Source: JBGLNJ01 sp964353405 (GTDB lineage Bacteria > Chloroflexota > Anaerolineae > Fen-1058). Taken from it: DNA of 64,000 nt. The position numbers and the translations under genes were made by a program. Position 1 is the first letter of the stretch. Every line of letters starts with the position of its first letter. This document shows positions 31,673-40,232 of this stretch, piece after piece. The notes beneath the pieces are model-generated. The model saw nothing but the letters and a program-made list of their open reading frames with translations. It did no database searches and was not told the origin of the DNA. Where the stretch lies: assembly GCA_964353405.1 (NCBI GenBank), contig CAYGWJ010000121.1, positions 1 through 64,000 of the forward strand, given 5' to 3'.

Positions 31673-33400
31673 ATGGAGCGCGAGTTGCATAGCCTGCTCA
31701 CGGACGACAACCCGGACGGCCGCTCATCACTGGAGCGTGCAAGCCAGCGTCAATCGTTGCAGAGAGCTGAAAGCCTCTACCACGCCCTCTTTGACAGCAT
31801 TCCCGTTGGCCTGTACCGCGCTGCGCCGGACGGGCGCATCACAGACGCCAACCTGACCCTGGCGCGCATGGTCGGTTATCCCGACCGCGAGTCTTTGCTG
31901 TCCAGCCATGCGCTCGACAAGTACATCTCCTCGGAAGACCTCGAGAGTATGCAGACTCTCCTGGAAAGCCAGGGGACCGTCCGTGAATTCCAAACGCGAA
32001 TGCAGCTTCCGGATGGAACGGCGCAGTGGCTGGAGCACAACGTGCAGGCCATTCGGGATGCCAATGGCAGGGTACTGTATTACGATGGGACCGTTGAGGA
32101 CATTACAGCGCGAAAACGGGCGGAAGAAGCCCTTCAGCGGCGCAACCGCGACCTGGCCCTGTTCAATCAAATAGGACAGACGCTCACCGCCACGCTGGAC
32201 CTGCGCCAGGTCATGAAGCAGGTACTCGTCACAGTCACACAAACTCTCGGCGCGGAGGGCAGTTCAGTTTGGTTGTGGGACGAACAGCGTGAAGGTTATT
32301 TGATTTGCCGGGCCGCTTCTCACCCTGTCCCCAATGAAGCCTTGATCAACATGCGCCTGCAACCCGGCCAGGGTATTGCGGGCTGGGTGGCGCAGAGCGG
32401 GCAGAGAGCCAATGTGCCATCCGCCCCCAACGATCCGCGCTTTGCCGAAGCCATTGACGCCAAGACCGGCTTTCGCACCCTGTCACTGCTGGCCACACCG
32501 CTGCGCGTGCGGGAGACCGTCATCGGTGTGCTGGAAGTGGTCAACAAGTTGGGCGGCGAGTTTGACGCGAACGACGGCGCGCTGCTCGAAACGCTGGCGA
32601 CCTGGGCCGCGATTGCCATTGATAACGCGCAGTTGGTCGAAACACTCCGCCAGCGCACCGTGGAGCTTCAGGAACGCAACGAAGAACTGGACGCCTTTGC
32701 CCACACGGTGGCCCACGATCTCAAGAACCCCTTGGGCCTCATCCTCGGTTATTCGGAGCTTTTGGAGCATGACTTTACCAGCCTGCCGGAGGTAGATCAG
32801 CAGCGTTGCCTGCAGACCGTTCTGCAATGCTCCTTCAAGATACAAAACATCGTGGACGAGCTGCTTTTGCTTTCAGAAGCACGCAAGGCTGAAGCGATAC
32901 ATCACCCGCTGGATATGGCGAGCATCGTGGCCGAAGCTCGGCGACGCTTGTCGCGCATGACGGAAGAGTATCATGCGGAGATGATCGTCCCGCCCGCTTC
33001 GGCATGGCCGGTGGCTATGGGACACGCCCCGTGGATAGAGCAGGTGTGGGTCAACTATATCAGCAACGCGCTCAAGTATGGCGGGCGTCCTCCGCGCGTG
33101 GAGCTGGGCGCGGACCCACCTTCGGACGGCACGGTGCGCTTCTGGGTGCGCGACAATGGCCCCGGCTTTACCCCAGAGGAGCAGGCCCGCCTGTTCACGC
33201 CGTTCACGCGGCTGGCTCAGATGAGTGTCGAGGGGCATGGCCTGGGGCTATCCATCGTCCAGCGCATTGTGGACAAGCTCGGCGGGCAAGTGAGCGCGGA
33301 GAGCCGGGTCGGCCAGGGCAGCGTCTTTAGCTTTACCCTGCTCGCCGCACTGCCCTCGTCCGAGGTGCCCGACTGGGTAGTTTTCACCAGTCAGCCGTGA
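31673..33400 (+). CDS. Cytoplasmic PAS-GAF sensor histidine kinase
   Basis: 575 residues, no membrane helices. PAS/PAC (about 30-150: YHALFDSIPVGLYRAAPDGRITDANLTLARMVGY), GAF (about 165-320), HisKA (H-box FAHTVAHDLKNPLGLILGYSELL) and HATPase_c (N-box WVNYISNALKYGG, DNGPGFTPEE, GHGLGLSIV). No response regulator gene adjoins, so its partner is elsewhere. Ribosome site CGGAGG precedes the ATG. Confidence 0.92.
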   Translation: MERELHSLLTDDNPDGRSSLERASQRQSLQRAESLYHALFDSIPVGLYRAAPDGRITDANLTLARMVGYPDRESLLSSHALDKYISSEDLESMQTLLESQGTVREFQTRMQLPDGTAQWLEHNVQAIRDANGRVLYYDGTVEDITARKRAEEALQRRNRDLALFNQIGQTLTATLDLRQVMKQVLVTVTQTLGAEGSSVWLWDEQREGYLICRAASHPVPNEALINMRLQPGQGIAGWVAQSGQRANVPSAPNDPRFAEAIDAKTGFRTLSLLATPLRVRETVIGVLEVVNKLGGEFDANDGALLETLATWAAIAIDNAQLVETLRQRTVELQERNEELDAFAHTVAHDLKNPLGLILGYSELLEHDFTSLPEVDQQRCLQTVLQCSFKIQNIVDELLLLSEARKAEAIHHPLDMASIVAEARRRLSRMTEEYHAEMIVPPASAWPVAMGHAPWIEQVWVNYISNALKYGGRPPRVELGADPPSDGTVRFWVRDNGPGFTPEEQARLFTPFTRLAQMSVEGHGLGLSIVQRIVDKLGGQVSAESRVGQGSVFSFTLLAALPSSEVPDWVVFTSQP

Positions 33401-33418
33401 AAAAAAAGTCCGACCCTC

Positions 33419-33450
33419 ATCGCCCCGACCTAACACGCCGGGGCGATTTT
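33419..33450 (+). terminator. Intrinsic terminator after the PAS-GAF kinase
   Basis: Stem ATCGCCCCG/CGGGGCGAT (33419-33427 with 33439-33447) followed by TTTT. Confidence 0.75.
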
Positions 33451-33479
33451 GCTGGTGATTACCCACATTTTATCGGACT

Positions 33480-33550
33480 CCCGAACTTGTTCGGGCCACT
33501 GCCTCAACAAGTTGAGGACTCTACGTAGTTGTGGACTCTACGTAGTTGTG
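33480..33550. repeat. Two mini-hairpins and a 17-base tandem repeat
   Basis: Hairpins CCCGAAC-tt-GTTCGGG (33480-33495) and CCTCAAC-aa-GTTGAGG (33502-33517) with 2-base centres, followed by two exact copies of GACTCTACGTAGTTGTG (33517-33533, 33534-33550), each containing the palindrome CTACGTAG. They lie between the kinase terminator and the glc promoter. Confidence 0.65.
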
Positions 33551-33572
33551 GGTAGTCACCAGAATTCTGTTG

Positions 33573-33630
33573 TTGAATCTGCGCGCGTTTGATGCTATAC
33601 TATAGCCACGGGTTGGCCGCGGTCGGCCAA
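33573..33630 (+). promoter_or_regulatory. glcDEF promoter with operator-like palindrome
   Basis: -35 TTGAAT (33573-33578), 17-base spacer, -10 TATACT (33596-33601). Just downstream is a perfect palindrome TTGGCCG-cggt-CGGCCAA (33613-33630), placed where a repressor would block initiation. A further stem GCGGTCGG/CCGACCGC lies in the leader. Confidence 0.65.
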
Positions 33631-33684
33631 ACACGACAGGACCGACCGCGCCATCAGCCAATTGCACGCAGGAGGTGATGCGTT

Positions 33685-35133
33685 ATGGACACCACGAATT
33701 TTCTGTCCTCGCTGGCTCAACTCTATCCGCCGGAGCGATTGCTGGTCCAGGCCGCGCAGCTTGCGGCTTACGAGTCCGATGCGCTGACGGCGTATCACAT
33801 CCGGCCCGCTGCCGCCGTCCTGCCTGAGACGCAAGAACAAGTCATAGAGACCGTCAAGCTGTGCCATCGCTTTGGCGTGCCATTCGTCGCGCGCGGCAGC
33901 GGCACGAGTCTCTCCGGTGGTTCACTGCCCATCAAAGATGGCCTACTCATCGCGCTCAACCGGCTCAATCGCATCGTGCGGATTGACCCAAAGGAGCGCA
34001 TCGCCGTCGTCGAGCCGGGCGTGATCAACCTCGACGTGAGCAAAGCGGCGGCTCCCTATGGCTTGTACTATGCGCCCGACCCTTCGAGCCAGGCCATTTG
34101 CACGATCGGCGGCAACGTGGCCTTCAACGCGGGCGGAGCGCACTGCCTCAAATACGGCATGACGAGCAATCACGTGCTGGCGATGAAAGCCGTCTTGCCC
34201 GACGGTGAGGTCGTTCAAGTGGGCAGCGAAAGCATGGAAAGCGTCGGGCCAGATTATGTCGGCCTGCTCGTCGGCTCGGAAGGATTGTTCGGCGTGGCGC
34301 TCGAAATCACCTTGAGGCTTTTGCCCAAACCGGAAAAATTCCGCACAGTGCTGGCCGCGTATCACAGCCTGGAAGCCGCGGGCGAGGCCGTGGCGCGAGT
34401 GGTCGCTTCCGGTTTGCTGCCCGGCGCAATGGAAATTATGGATCGGCTCGCTATTCAGGCAGCCGAGGCGGCGGTTCACGCCCACTATCCGCAAGGCGCG
34501 GCGGCGCTCCTCATCGTCGAGTTAGACGGCGAGGCGCTGCAGGTCGAAGAAGAATTCAAACTCCTCAAGAGCGTCATCGAAGCTTCAGGCGCGTATGAAA
34601 TTCGAGTCGCCCAGGACGACGCCGACCGCCTTCGAATTTGGAAAGGACGCAAGAGCGCGTTCTCGGCCGTAGGGCGGTTGAGTCCCGACTATATCGTGCA
34701 GGATGGCGTCGTACCACGCAGCCGCCTGGGCGCGGCGCTGGCCGAAATCGAGCGAATGAGCGCGGCCTACAACCTCCGCGTGGCGAACGTCTTTCACGCC
34801 GGCGACGGCAACTTGCACCCCCTCATCCTTTACAACGGACGCGAAGCCGGTGCGCTTGAGCGAGCCAAGAAACTAGCCGGCGAGATTTTGCAGTTGTGCA
34901 TCCAATACGGCGGCTCTATCACCGGCGAGCACGGCGTGGGCGTTGAGAAACGCGAGTACCTGCCGCAGATGTTTGGCGAGTTGGACGTGGAGACCATGCG
35001 CCGATTGCGACGTGCTATTGACCCGCACGAGATTTCGAACCGCGGCAAAATGTTCCCGGACGGCCAAGCGCCTGCGCTCGCCTTTACCGGGCCGCATCCG
35101 CTGGAAATCGCCGGTATTATTTCACGCGAGTAA
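33685..35133 (+). CDS. glcD: Glycolate oxidase FAD subunit GlcD
   Basis: 482 residues. FAD-binding type 4 domain ([49 protein letters not shown]) and the FAD-oxidase C-terminal domain ([31 protein letters not shown]). Oxidises glycolate (possibly D-lactate) to the 2-oxo acid as part of GlcDEF at the membrane. Ribosome site AGGAGGTG. First gene of the operon. Confidence 0.93.
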   Translation: MDTTNFLSSLAQLYPPERLLVQAAQLAAYESDALTAYHIRPAAAVLPETQEQVIETVKLCHRFGVPFVARGSGTSLSGGSLPIKDGLLIALNRLNRIVRIDPKERIAVVEPGVINLDVSKAAAPYGLYYAPDPSSQAICTIGGNVAFNAGGAHCLKYGMTSNHVLAMKAVLPDGEVVQVGSESMESVGPDYVGLLVGSEGLFGVALEITLRLLPKPEKFRTVLAAYHSLEAAGEAVARVVASGLLPGAMEIMDRLAIQAAEAAVHAHYPQGAAALLIVELDGEALQVEEEFKLLKSVIEASGAYEIRVAQDDADRLRIWKGRKSAFSAVGRLSPDYIVQDGVVPRSRLGAALAEIERMSAAYNLRVANVFHAGDGNLHPLILYNGREAGALERAKKLAGEILQLCIQYGGSITGEHGVGVEKREYLPQMFGELDVETMRRLRRAIDPHEISNRGKMFPDGQAPALAFTGPHPLEIAGIISRE

Positions 35134-35138
35134 AGACC

Positions 35139-36215
35139 ATGCAACCCAATACAATCCAAGAACTGCAGGCCATGGTACGCGACGCCGCCGCGCGTCGCGT
35201 ACTGCCGCGCGGCGGCGGCACCAAGCCCGCCCTCTCCACGCCGCCCGATGACGCAACGCCGCTCGACCTGATGGACATCACGGGAGTGGTTGAATATGAG
35301 CCGGGCGAATTCACTTTCACGGCGCGGGCCGGGACGCGCATCGTGGACGTGAACAAGCTGCTCCAAGAGCACGGGCAATACCTGCCCTTTGACCCGCTCC
35401 TCGTCGAGCGGGGCGCGACGCTGGGTGGGACCGTGGCGGCGGGCATGAGCGGGCCGGGCCGCTATCGCTACGGCGGCGTGCGTGATTTTCTGCTCGGCGT
35501 GCGTCACGTAGACGGCGAGGGTCAGCTCATCCGCAGCGGCGGTAAGGTCGTCAAGAACGCGGCCGGCTTTGACATTCCCAAACTGATGGTCGGCAGCCTG
35601 GGCCAACTGGGCGTGCTGGTCGAGTTGACCTTCAAGGTGTTCCCGGAGCCGGAAGCTTATCGCACACTCGAGCTGGTCTGCCCCAAATTGGAAGACGCAC
35701 TGCAGGCGCTGTATCGCCTCAGCGCTTCACAACTCGACCTCATCGCACTTGACCTTGAGCCGACTCTATACCGCTCGACACTCTGGGTCCGCATCGGCGG
35801 ATTGGCAGACGCCTTGGCTGCGCGAATAGAGCGCGTGCGCAGCTTGATGGGCGGTGAAATCGTCAACGGCGCCGAGGAAGAAACGCTGTGGCGCAAAGCT
35901 CGTGAACTGGAATGGGTGCCCTCGGGCTGGTCGCTGGTCAAAGTGCCCCTCACCCCGGGCCGCATCGCCGCGCTGGAGCACAGCTTATCCAGCCAGCCCT
36001 CACTGCGCCGGTATAGCGGCGGCGGTCAAGTCGGATGGATTGCCTTGCCGGGATCGTCACAGGTGCTCGATGGCTTGCTGGCTTCGCAAGGTCTATCCGG
36101 GCTGACGATCTGGGGGACACCCGGTCATTCCCGCCTCGGAGTCCGTGCGGGCGAGCCGCTCGCGCGCCGCGTCAAAGACGCACTCGATCCTGTCAAGCGA
36201 TTCGTGGAGGTCTAG
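35139..36215 (+). CDS. glcE: Glycolate oxidase subunit GlcE
   Basis: 358 residues, second FAD-binding subunit: [78 protein letters not shown]. Five bases after glcD. Confidence 0.93.
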   Translation: MQPNTIQELQAMVRDAAARRVLPRGGGTKPALSTPPDDATPLDLMDITGVVEYEPGEFTFTARAGTRIVDVNKLLQEHGQYLPFDPLLVERGATLGGTVAAGMSGPGRYRYGGVRDFLLGVRHVDGEGQLIRSGGKVVKNAAGFDIPKLMVGSLGQLGVLVELTFKVFPEPEAYRTLELVCPKLEDALQALYRLSASQLDLIALDLEPTLYRSTLWVRIGGLADALAARIERVRSLMGGEIVNGAEEETLWRKARELEWVPSGWSLVKVPLTPGRIAALEHSLSSQPSLRRYSGGGQVGWIALPGSSQVLDGLLASQGLSGLTIWGTPGHSRLGVRAGEPLARRVKDALDPVKRFVEV

Positions 36216-36216
36216 C

Positions 36217-37479
36217 GTGCAGCACACCATTCCACTCGATCAACTGGGCGCGCAGGGACCGGCGATGGCGCACGCCGTCGAGGCGTGCGTGCATTGCGGC
36301 TTTTGCCTGCCCGCCTGCCCCACGTACAAAATCCTGGGCGAAGAAATGGACTCGCCGCGTGGCCGCATCGTGTTGATCAAGTCGGCGCTCGAAGGTCAAC
36401 TGAACATCGAGGAAACGGCGCCGTTCATTGATCACTGCCTGGGCTGCCTGGCTTGCGCGCCGGTCTGCCCTTCGGGCGTGCCGTATGGCGAGCTGGTCAT
36501 GCCCTTCCGGACGTACGCCGAAAAGCGCCGCCAGCGCAAGCCGATGGACAAACTCCAGCGGACCCTGGTGAACGAGACGCTACCCTATCCGGGCCGCTTC
36601 CGTTTGGCGGCGACGATGGGCAAACTGGCGCAGCCGTTCAGCGGGCTCCTTCCGCAAGAGTTGCGCGGGATGCTGGCAATGTTGCCCGATCATCTGCCGC
36701 CCTCACAACCGCTTCCCAGGCTTTATCCTGCACAAGGCCAACGCCGCGCGCGCGTCGCTCTATTGGCGGGCTGCGTCCAGCAAGTGTTGGCGCCGGAAAT
36801 CAACTGGGCTACGCTGCGCGTGCTGGCCCAGAACGGCGTCGAGGTCGTCATCCCGCCAGGTCAGGGCTGCTGCGGCGCGTTGCCGATGCACCAGGGAGAG
36901 CAAGAGCGGGGACGCGGGCTTGCGCTCAAGAATCTGCGTGTGTTTCCAAAGGATGTGGACGCGGTCGTGACCAATGCAGCCGGCTGCGGATCGGGCATCC
37001 AAGAGTACGGGCTGCTCTTCAAAGGTCATCCCGCGCAGAGTGAGGCCGAAGCGTTCGCCCAGCAAGTCAAGGACGTGAGCGTGTTTCTAGCCGAGTTGGG
37101 GCTTGAGGGCCCACCGCCGCTACGTCAACCGCTCAAGCTGGCTTATCACGATGCCTGTCACCTGTCGAACGCACAGGGCATCACGGAGCCTCCGCGCCGA
37201 TTGCTCAAGAGTATCCCGAACTTGACGCTGCTCGAAGTGCCGGAAGGCGACATGTGCTGCGGGTCGGCTGGCGTCTACAACCTGGAACAGCCCGAGATCG
37301 CTAACCAGCTCGGCCAGCGCAAAGCGGAAAACATTTTGCGAACGGGCGGCGAAGGGGTGGCGGCAGGCAACATTGGCTGCCTGGTCCAAATCCGCACACA
37401 CCTGCAAAGGCTCAACAAGCCTCTGCCCGTGTATCATACGGTGCAGGTCCTCGACCTGGCTTATGCACAGGCTGTTTGA
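36217..37479 (+). CDS. glcF: Glycolate oxidase iron-sulfur subunit GlcF
   Basis: 420 residues. Two 4Fe-4S motifs ([28 protein letters not shown]) and two CCG domains ([25 protein letters not shown]). GTG at 36217, one base after the glcE stop with GGAGG upstream, is chosen as start; the in-frame region before it lies inside glcE. Confidence 0.92.
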   Translation: MQHTIPLDQLGAQGPAMAHAVEACVHCGFCLPACPTYKILGEEMDSPRGRIVLIKSALEGQLNIEETAPFIDHCLGCLACAPVCPSGVPYGELVMPFRTYAEKRRQRKPMDKLQRTLVNETLPYPGRFRLAATMGKLAQPFSGLLPQELRGMLAMLPDHLPPSQPLPRLYPAQGQRRARVALLAGCVQQVLAPEINWATLRVLAQNGVEVVIPPGQGCCGALPMHQGEQERGRGLALKNLRVFPKDVDAVVTNAAGCGSGIQEYGLLFKGHPAQSEAEAFAQQVKDVSVFLAELGLEGPPPLRQPLKLAYHDACHLSNAQGITEPPRRLLKSIPNLTLLEVPEGDMCCGSAGVYNLEQPEIANQLGQRKAENILRTGGEGVAAGNIGCLVQIRTHLQRLNKPLPVYHTVQVLDLAYAQAV

Positions 37480-37521
37480 GCAGAACCGCAGAATTGTGCG
37501 GGCGACTAGACACAGTCGCTC

Positions 37522-38286
37522 CTACTTGAGCTCAAAGCCTTGACTCATTAAAACCGCGTGCAAGAAGGTGCGCGTGGGTTGAGAGACGCGCCGGGCCGAG
37601 TGCTCCAGCCAGCCATAGTCCTCCACCTGCTCCGGCTTGCCCGGCACAGGCGCCTGGCGTCCCTCGTAAATGCCGGTCTCGATCATCGCGCGGTCATAAT
37701 CCCGCAAGGCCTGGTCTTGATCGCGGTTGTACGTTTCCCAATGCAACACCGCCTTGGTCGCCAATCGAGGCCGGAGGCGCGGCGCGGCGGCCGGCCAGCC
37801 CACCGTCATGCCGGTGACAGGCAAGACAAGGTGGGGCAGAGCCAAAAGCTCAATCACCGCTCGCGGGTTGTTGCGGATCGAGCCGATGTAGCAGATGCCC
37901 AACCCCAACGATTCGGCCGCCAGCGCCGCAGTCTGCGACGCGATGGCCGTGTCCACCGTGGCGAGCAGGAAATTCTCTACGTACTCGGCCACCTGCTCGT
38001 AGCCACGCAACTGGCAGACGCGATCCAGCCGATTGAGGTCGGCGCACCAGGCCATAAAGACAGGGGCCTCGGCAATGTGCGATTGGTTGCCGCACAACTC
38101 GGCCAGCCGCTTGCGCTTCTCAGCGTCGGTCACGGCGACGACGCTCATCATCTGCAAATTGGACGAGGTCGAGCTGCGCTGCGCCGCCGCGACAAGGGTC
38201 TCGACCATTTCAGCTGGAACGGGGTCGGGCTTGTAATGCCGGACAGAGCCGTGACGATGAATCAATGCGATGGTAGATGTGCTCAC
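37522..38286 (-). CDS. NfsA-type nitroreductase/flavin reductase
   Basis: 254 residues of the FMN-dependent nitroreductase family, NfsA/FRP subgroup: N-terminal HRHGSVRHYKPDPVP (FMN phosphate contacts), RSSTSSNLQMMSVVAV, GLGICYIGSIRNNP and the VTGMTVGWPA strand. Reduces nitro compounds, quinones or flavins with NADPH. Convergent with glcF; a stem GCGACT/AGTCGC (37502-37519) lies between them. It diverges from the molybdenum hydroxylase operon. Confidence 0.88.
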   Translation of the reverse strand: MSTSTIALIHRHGSVRHYKPDPVPAEMVETLVAAAQRSSTSSNLQMMSVVAVTDAEKRKRLAELCGNQSHIAEAPVFMAWCADLNRLDRVCQLRGYEQVAEYVENFLLATVDTAIASQTAALAAESLGLGICYIGSIRNNPRAVIELLALPHLVLPVTGMTVGWPAAAPRLRPRLATKAVLHWETYNRDQDQALRDYDRAMIETGIYEGRQAPVPGKPEQVEDYGWLEHSARRVSQPTRTFLHAVLMSQGFELK

Positions 38287-38331
38287 AGGTTCACTCCGTT
38301 ATCGTGATGTTGTGCGTATGAATTATATCAC

Positions 38332-38361
38332 TTGGCAGAAAAGACAATTCTGCGCTAAAAT
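38332..38361 (+). promoter_or_regulatory. Promoter of the molybdenum hydroxylase operon
   Basis: -35 TTGGCA (38332-38337), 18-base spacer, -10 TAAAAT (38356-38361), about 50 bases before the ATG at 38414. Confidence 0.6.
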
Positions 38362-38413
38362 CAAGCTGATTTCAACGCCAACTTCCAGGATATACACCGA
38401 GGTCAATCCATCT

Positions 38414-39850
38414 ATGTGGAGAACGTATTTTACTCCGACTTCCCTAGAGACCGCGCTTCAAATCCTCGCCCAGTACCGCGGGCAGGCCCGCATCATTGCC
38501 GGAGGCACGGACCTTCTCATTGAACTGGAGCGCAAGGTCAGGACACCGCACGTCCTGATTGACATCACACGCATCCCCGGCCTGGACGAGATCACGTCGA
38601 GTGACAGGCAGATCCACCTGGGCCCCCTTGTCACGCATAACCAGGTGGCCGGCTCGGCGCTATGCGTGGAGCAGGCTTATCCCTTGGCGCGCGCATGCTG
38701 GGAGGTCGGCGCACCGCAGATTCGCAATCGCGGCACGGTGTCGGGCAACCTCATCACCGCCAGCCCCGCCAACGACACCATCACGCCGCTGTGGGCGCTC
38801 GGCGCAAGCGTGACACTGACCAGCGTCCGGGGCGAGCGCACGTTGAGCTTTCCCGAGTTCTTTAGAGGCGTGCGCAAGACGGCGATGGAGCCGGACGAAA
38901 TCCTCACCCGCATTGGTCTGCCAGCGATGAAGCCGACCGAGCGCGGGACATTCATCAAGCTGGCGCTGCGGCGGGCGCAGGCCATCTCGGTCGTCAACGT
39001 CGCCGCTGTGGTCGGCCTCGCCGATGGGCACGTGACCGAAGCACGCATCACGCTGGGCAGCGTTGCGCCGACGATTGTCCACGCCGTTCACGCGGAAAGC
39101 TTCTTGGGAGGCAAGCCGCTCACCGGTGACATTATTGCGGAAGCGGGCCAGTTGGCCGCGTCAGATTCGCGGCCCATTGACGACATTCGCGGCAGCGCCG
39201 ATTATCGCCGCGAGATGGTGCGCGTGATGACGATGCGAGCCTTGACTCAACTGCGCGATGGCACACAGCGCAATGGATACCCGCACCAGCCGGTGATGCT
39301 CGCGTCAAATCTCGAACACCTGCACTGCGCGCAGGCGCAAGTGTCTCGAATCTCAAATAGCATGGGAACATTGATTCACGAGGAAACGGGCCACCAGCCG
39401 ATCGTGACGACCGTCAACGGGAAACAGTCTACAGTACGCGGCGCGAACGACAAGACGCTCCTGCGGATGCTGCGCGAAGACATTGGCCTGACGGGGACGA
39501 AGGAAGGCTGTGCCGAGGGCGAGTGCGGCGCGTGCACCGTGTTTCTTGACGGCGTCGCGGTCATGTCGTGCATGGTGGCCGCGCCGCGCGCGCATGGCTC
39601 CGAGATTGTCACGGTCGAAGGGCTGGCGCGCGACGGTCAGCTGCACCCGGTGCAGCAAGCGTTTATCGAAGAAGGCGCGGTACAGTGCGGCTATTGCACG
39701 CCAGGCTTTTTGATGGCGGGCGCCAAGCTGCTGGAAGAAAAGCCTTTACCTTCGCGCTGGGAAATTGAGCATGCCATCACGGGCAACCTGTGCCGCTGCA
39801 CAGGTTATTACAAGATCATTCGCGCCATCGAAAAGGCAGCGCAAAAATAG
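38414..39850 (+). CDS. Fused FAD (CoxM-like) and 2Fe-2S (CoxS-like) subunits of a xanthine-dehydrogenase-family enzyme
   Basis: 478 residues. Residues 1 to about 290 are a CoxM/XdhB-type FAD domain (RIIAGGTDLLIELE, RNRGTVSGNLITASPANDT, ending in DYRREMVRVMTMRAL). Residues about 318-478 are a CoxS/XdhC-type domain with both clusters (CAEGECGACTVFLDG..C; CGYCTPGFLMAG and CRCTGYYKI). They are in one frame, joined by a linker of about 30 residues (NLEHLHCAQAQVSRISNS region) encoded by repeats. Natural fusions in this family have 2Fe-2S first, so this order is unusual. Electrons pass from the molybdenum subunit (40229) through these domains. Confidence 0.9.
   Translation: MWRTYFTPTSLETALQILAQYRGQARIIAGGTDLLIELERKVRTPHVLIDITRIPGLDEITSSDRQIHLGPLVTHNQVAGSALCVEQAYPLARACWEVGAPQIRNRGTVSGNLITASPANDTITPLWALGASVTLTSVRGERTLSFPEFFRGVRKTAMEPDEILTRIGLPAMKPTERGTFIKLALRRAQAISVVNVAAVVGLADGHVTEARITLGSVAPTIVHAVHAESFLGGKPLTGDIIAEAGQLAASDSRPIDDIRGSADYRREMVRVMTMRALTQLRDGTQRNGYPHQPVMLASNLEHLHCAQAQVSRISNSMGTLIHEETGHQPIVTTVNGKQSTVRGANDKTLLRMLREDIGLTGTKEGCAEGECGACTVFLDGVAVMSCMVAAPRAHGSEIVTVEGLARDGQLHPVQQAFIEEGAVQCGYCTPGFLMAGAKLLEEKPLPSRWEIEHAITGNLCRCTGYYKIIRAIEKAAQK
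39317..39346. repeat. Left arm of a perfect 30-base inverted repeat
   Basis: Starts CACCTGCACTGCGCGC and ends AAGTGTCT. It matches 39849-39878 exactly in reverse complement and encodes HLHCAQAQVS in the fusion linker. The two arms bracket the 2Fe-2S domain. Confidence 0.9.
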
Positions 39851-39878
39851 ACACTTGCGCCTGCGCGCAGTGCAGGTG
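39849..39878. repeat. Right arm of a perfect 30-base inverted repeat
   Basis: Begins within the stop codon of the fused gene (AGACACTTGCGCC...) and is the exact reverse complement of 39317-39346. Confidence 0.9.
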
Positions 39879-39908
39879 ACGGGCTGCGAGTTGAACAAGG
39901 AGAATAGC

Positions 39909-40232
39909 ATGGGTTTCAGAATCGAGTCCGGCCGACAACGCCACAACAAGAACGCGTCGCAAAAGGCCAGCGGCATCGGCATGATCCTGATCTTTATCGT
40001 GCTGGGTGTTTCGGTCGCACTGGGCTGGTGGATTCCATTGAACTATGACGTGCGCGGCTATTTGCCCTTCACCGCTGCCTGGAGTACCCTCGCCATCCAG
40101 CTCGTCACGGGCGTGGTGGCATTCATTCTTCTGCAGTTCATGATCGTGCTGATTCAGGGGATTCTGTTTCCCCCTCAGCCTGAAGATCAATACAACCAAG
40201 ACGGCTTGTACATCGGGAAGAGAGAAAAATGA
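39909..40232 (+). CDS. Small two-helix membrane protein in the molybdenum hydroxylase operon
   Basis: 107 residues, two hydrophobic helices ([21 protein letters not shown] and [27 protein letters not shown]), basic N-terminus. ATG 39909 has AAGGAG upstream. Its stop overlaps the start of the molybdopterin subunit gene. Not a normal part of xanthine dehydrogenase operons; it may anchor the enzyme to the membrane or pass electrons to it. No family recognised. Confidence 0.8.
   Translation: MGFRIESGRQRHNKNASQKASGIGMILIFIVLGVSVALGWWIPLNYDVRGYLPFTAAWSTLAIQLVTGVVAFILLQFMIVLIQGILFPPQPEDQYNQDGLYIGKREK

Noticed and set aside
33517..33550. CRISPR array
   Set aside because: Only two directly adjacent 17-base copies with no spacers and no cas genes in the window.
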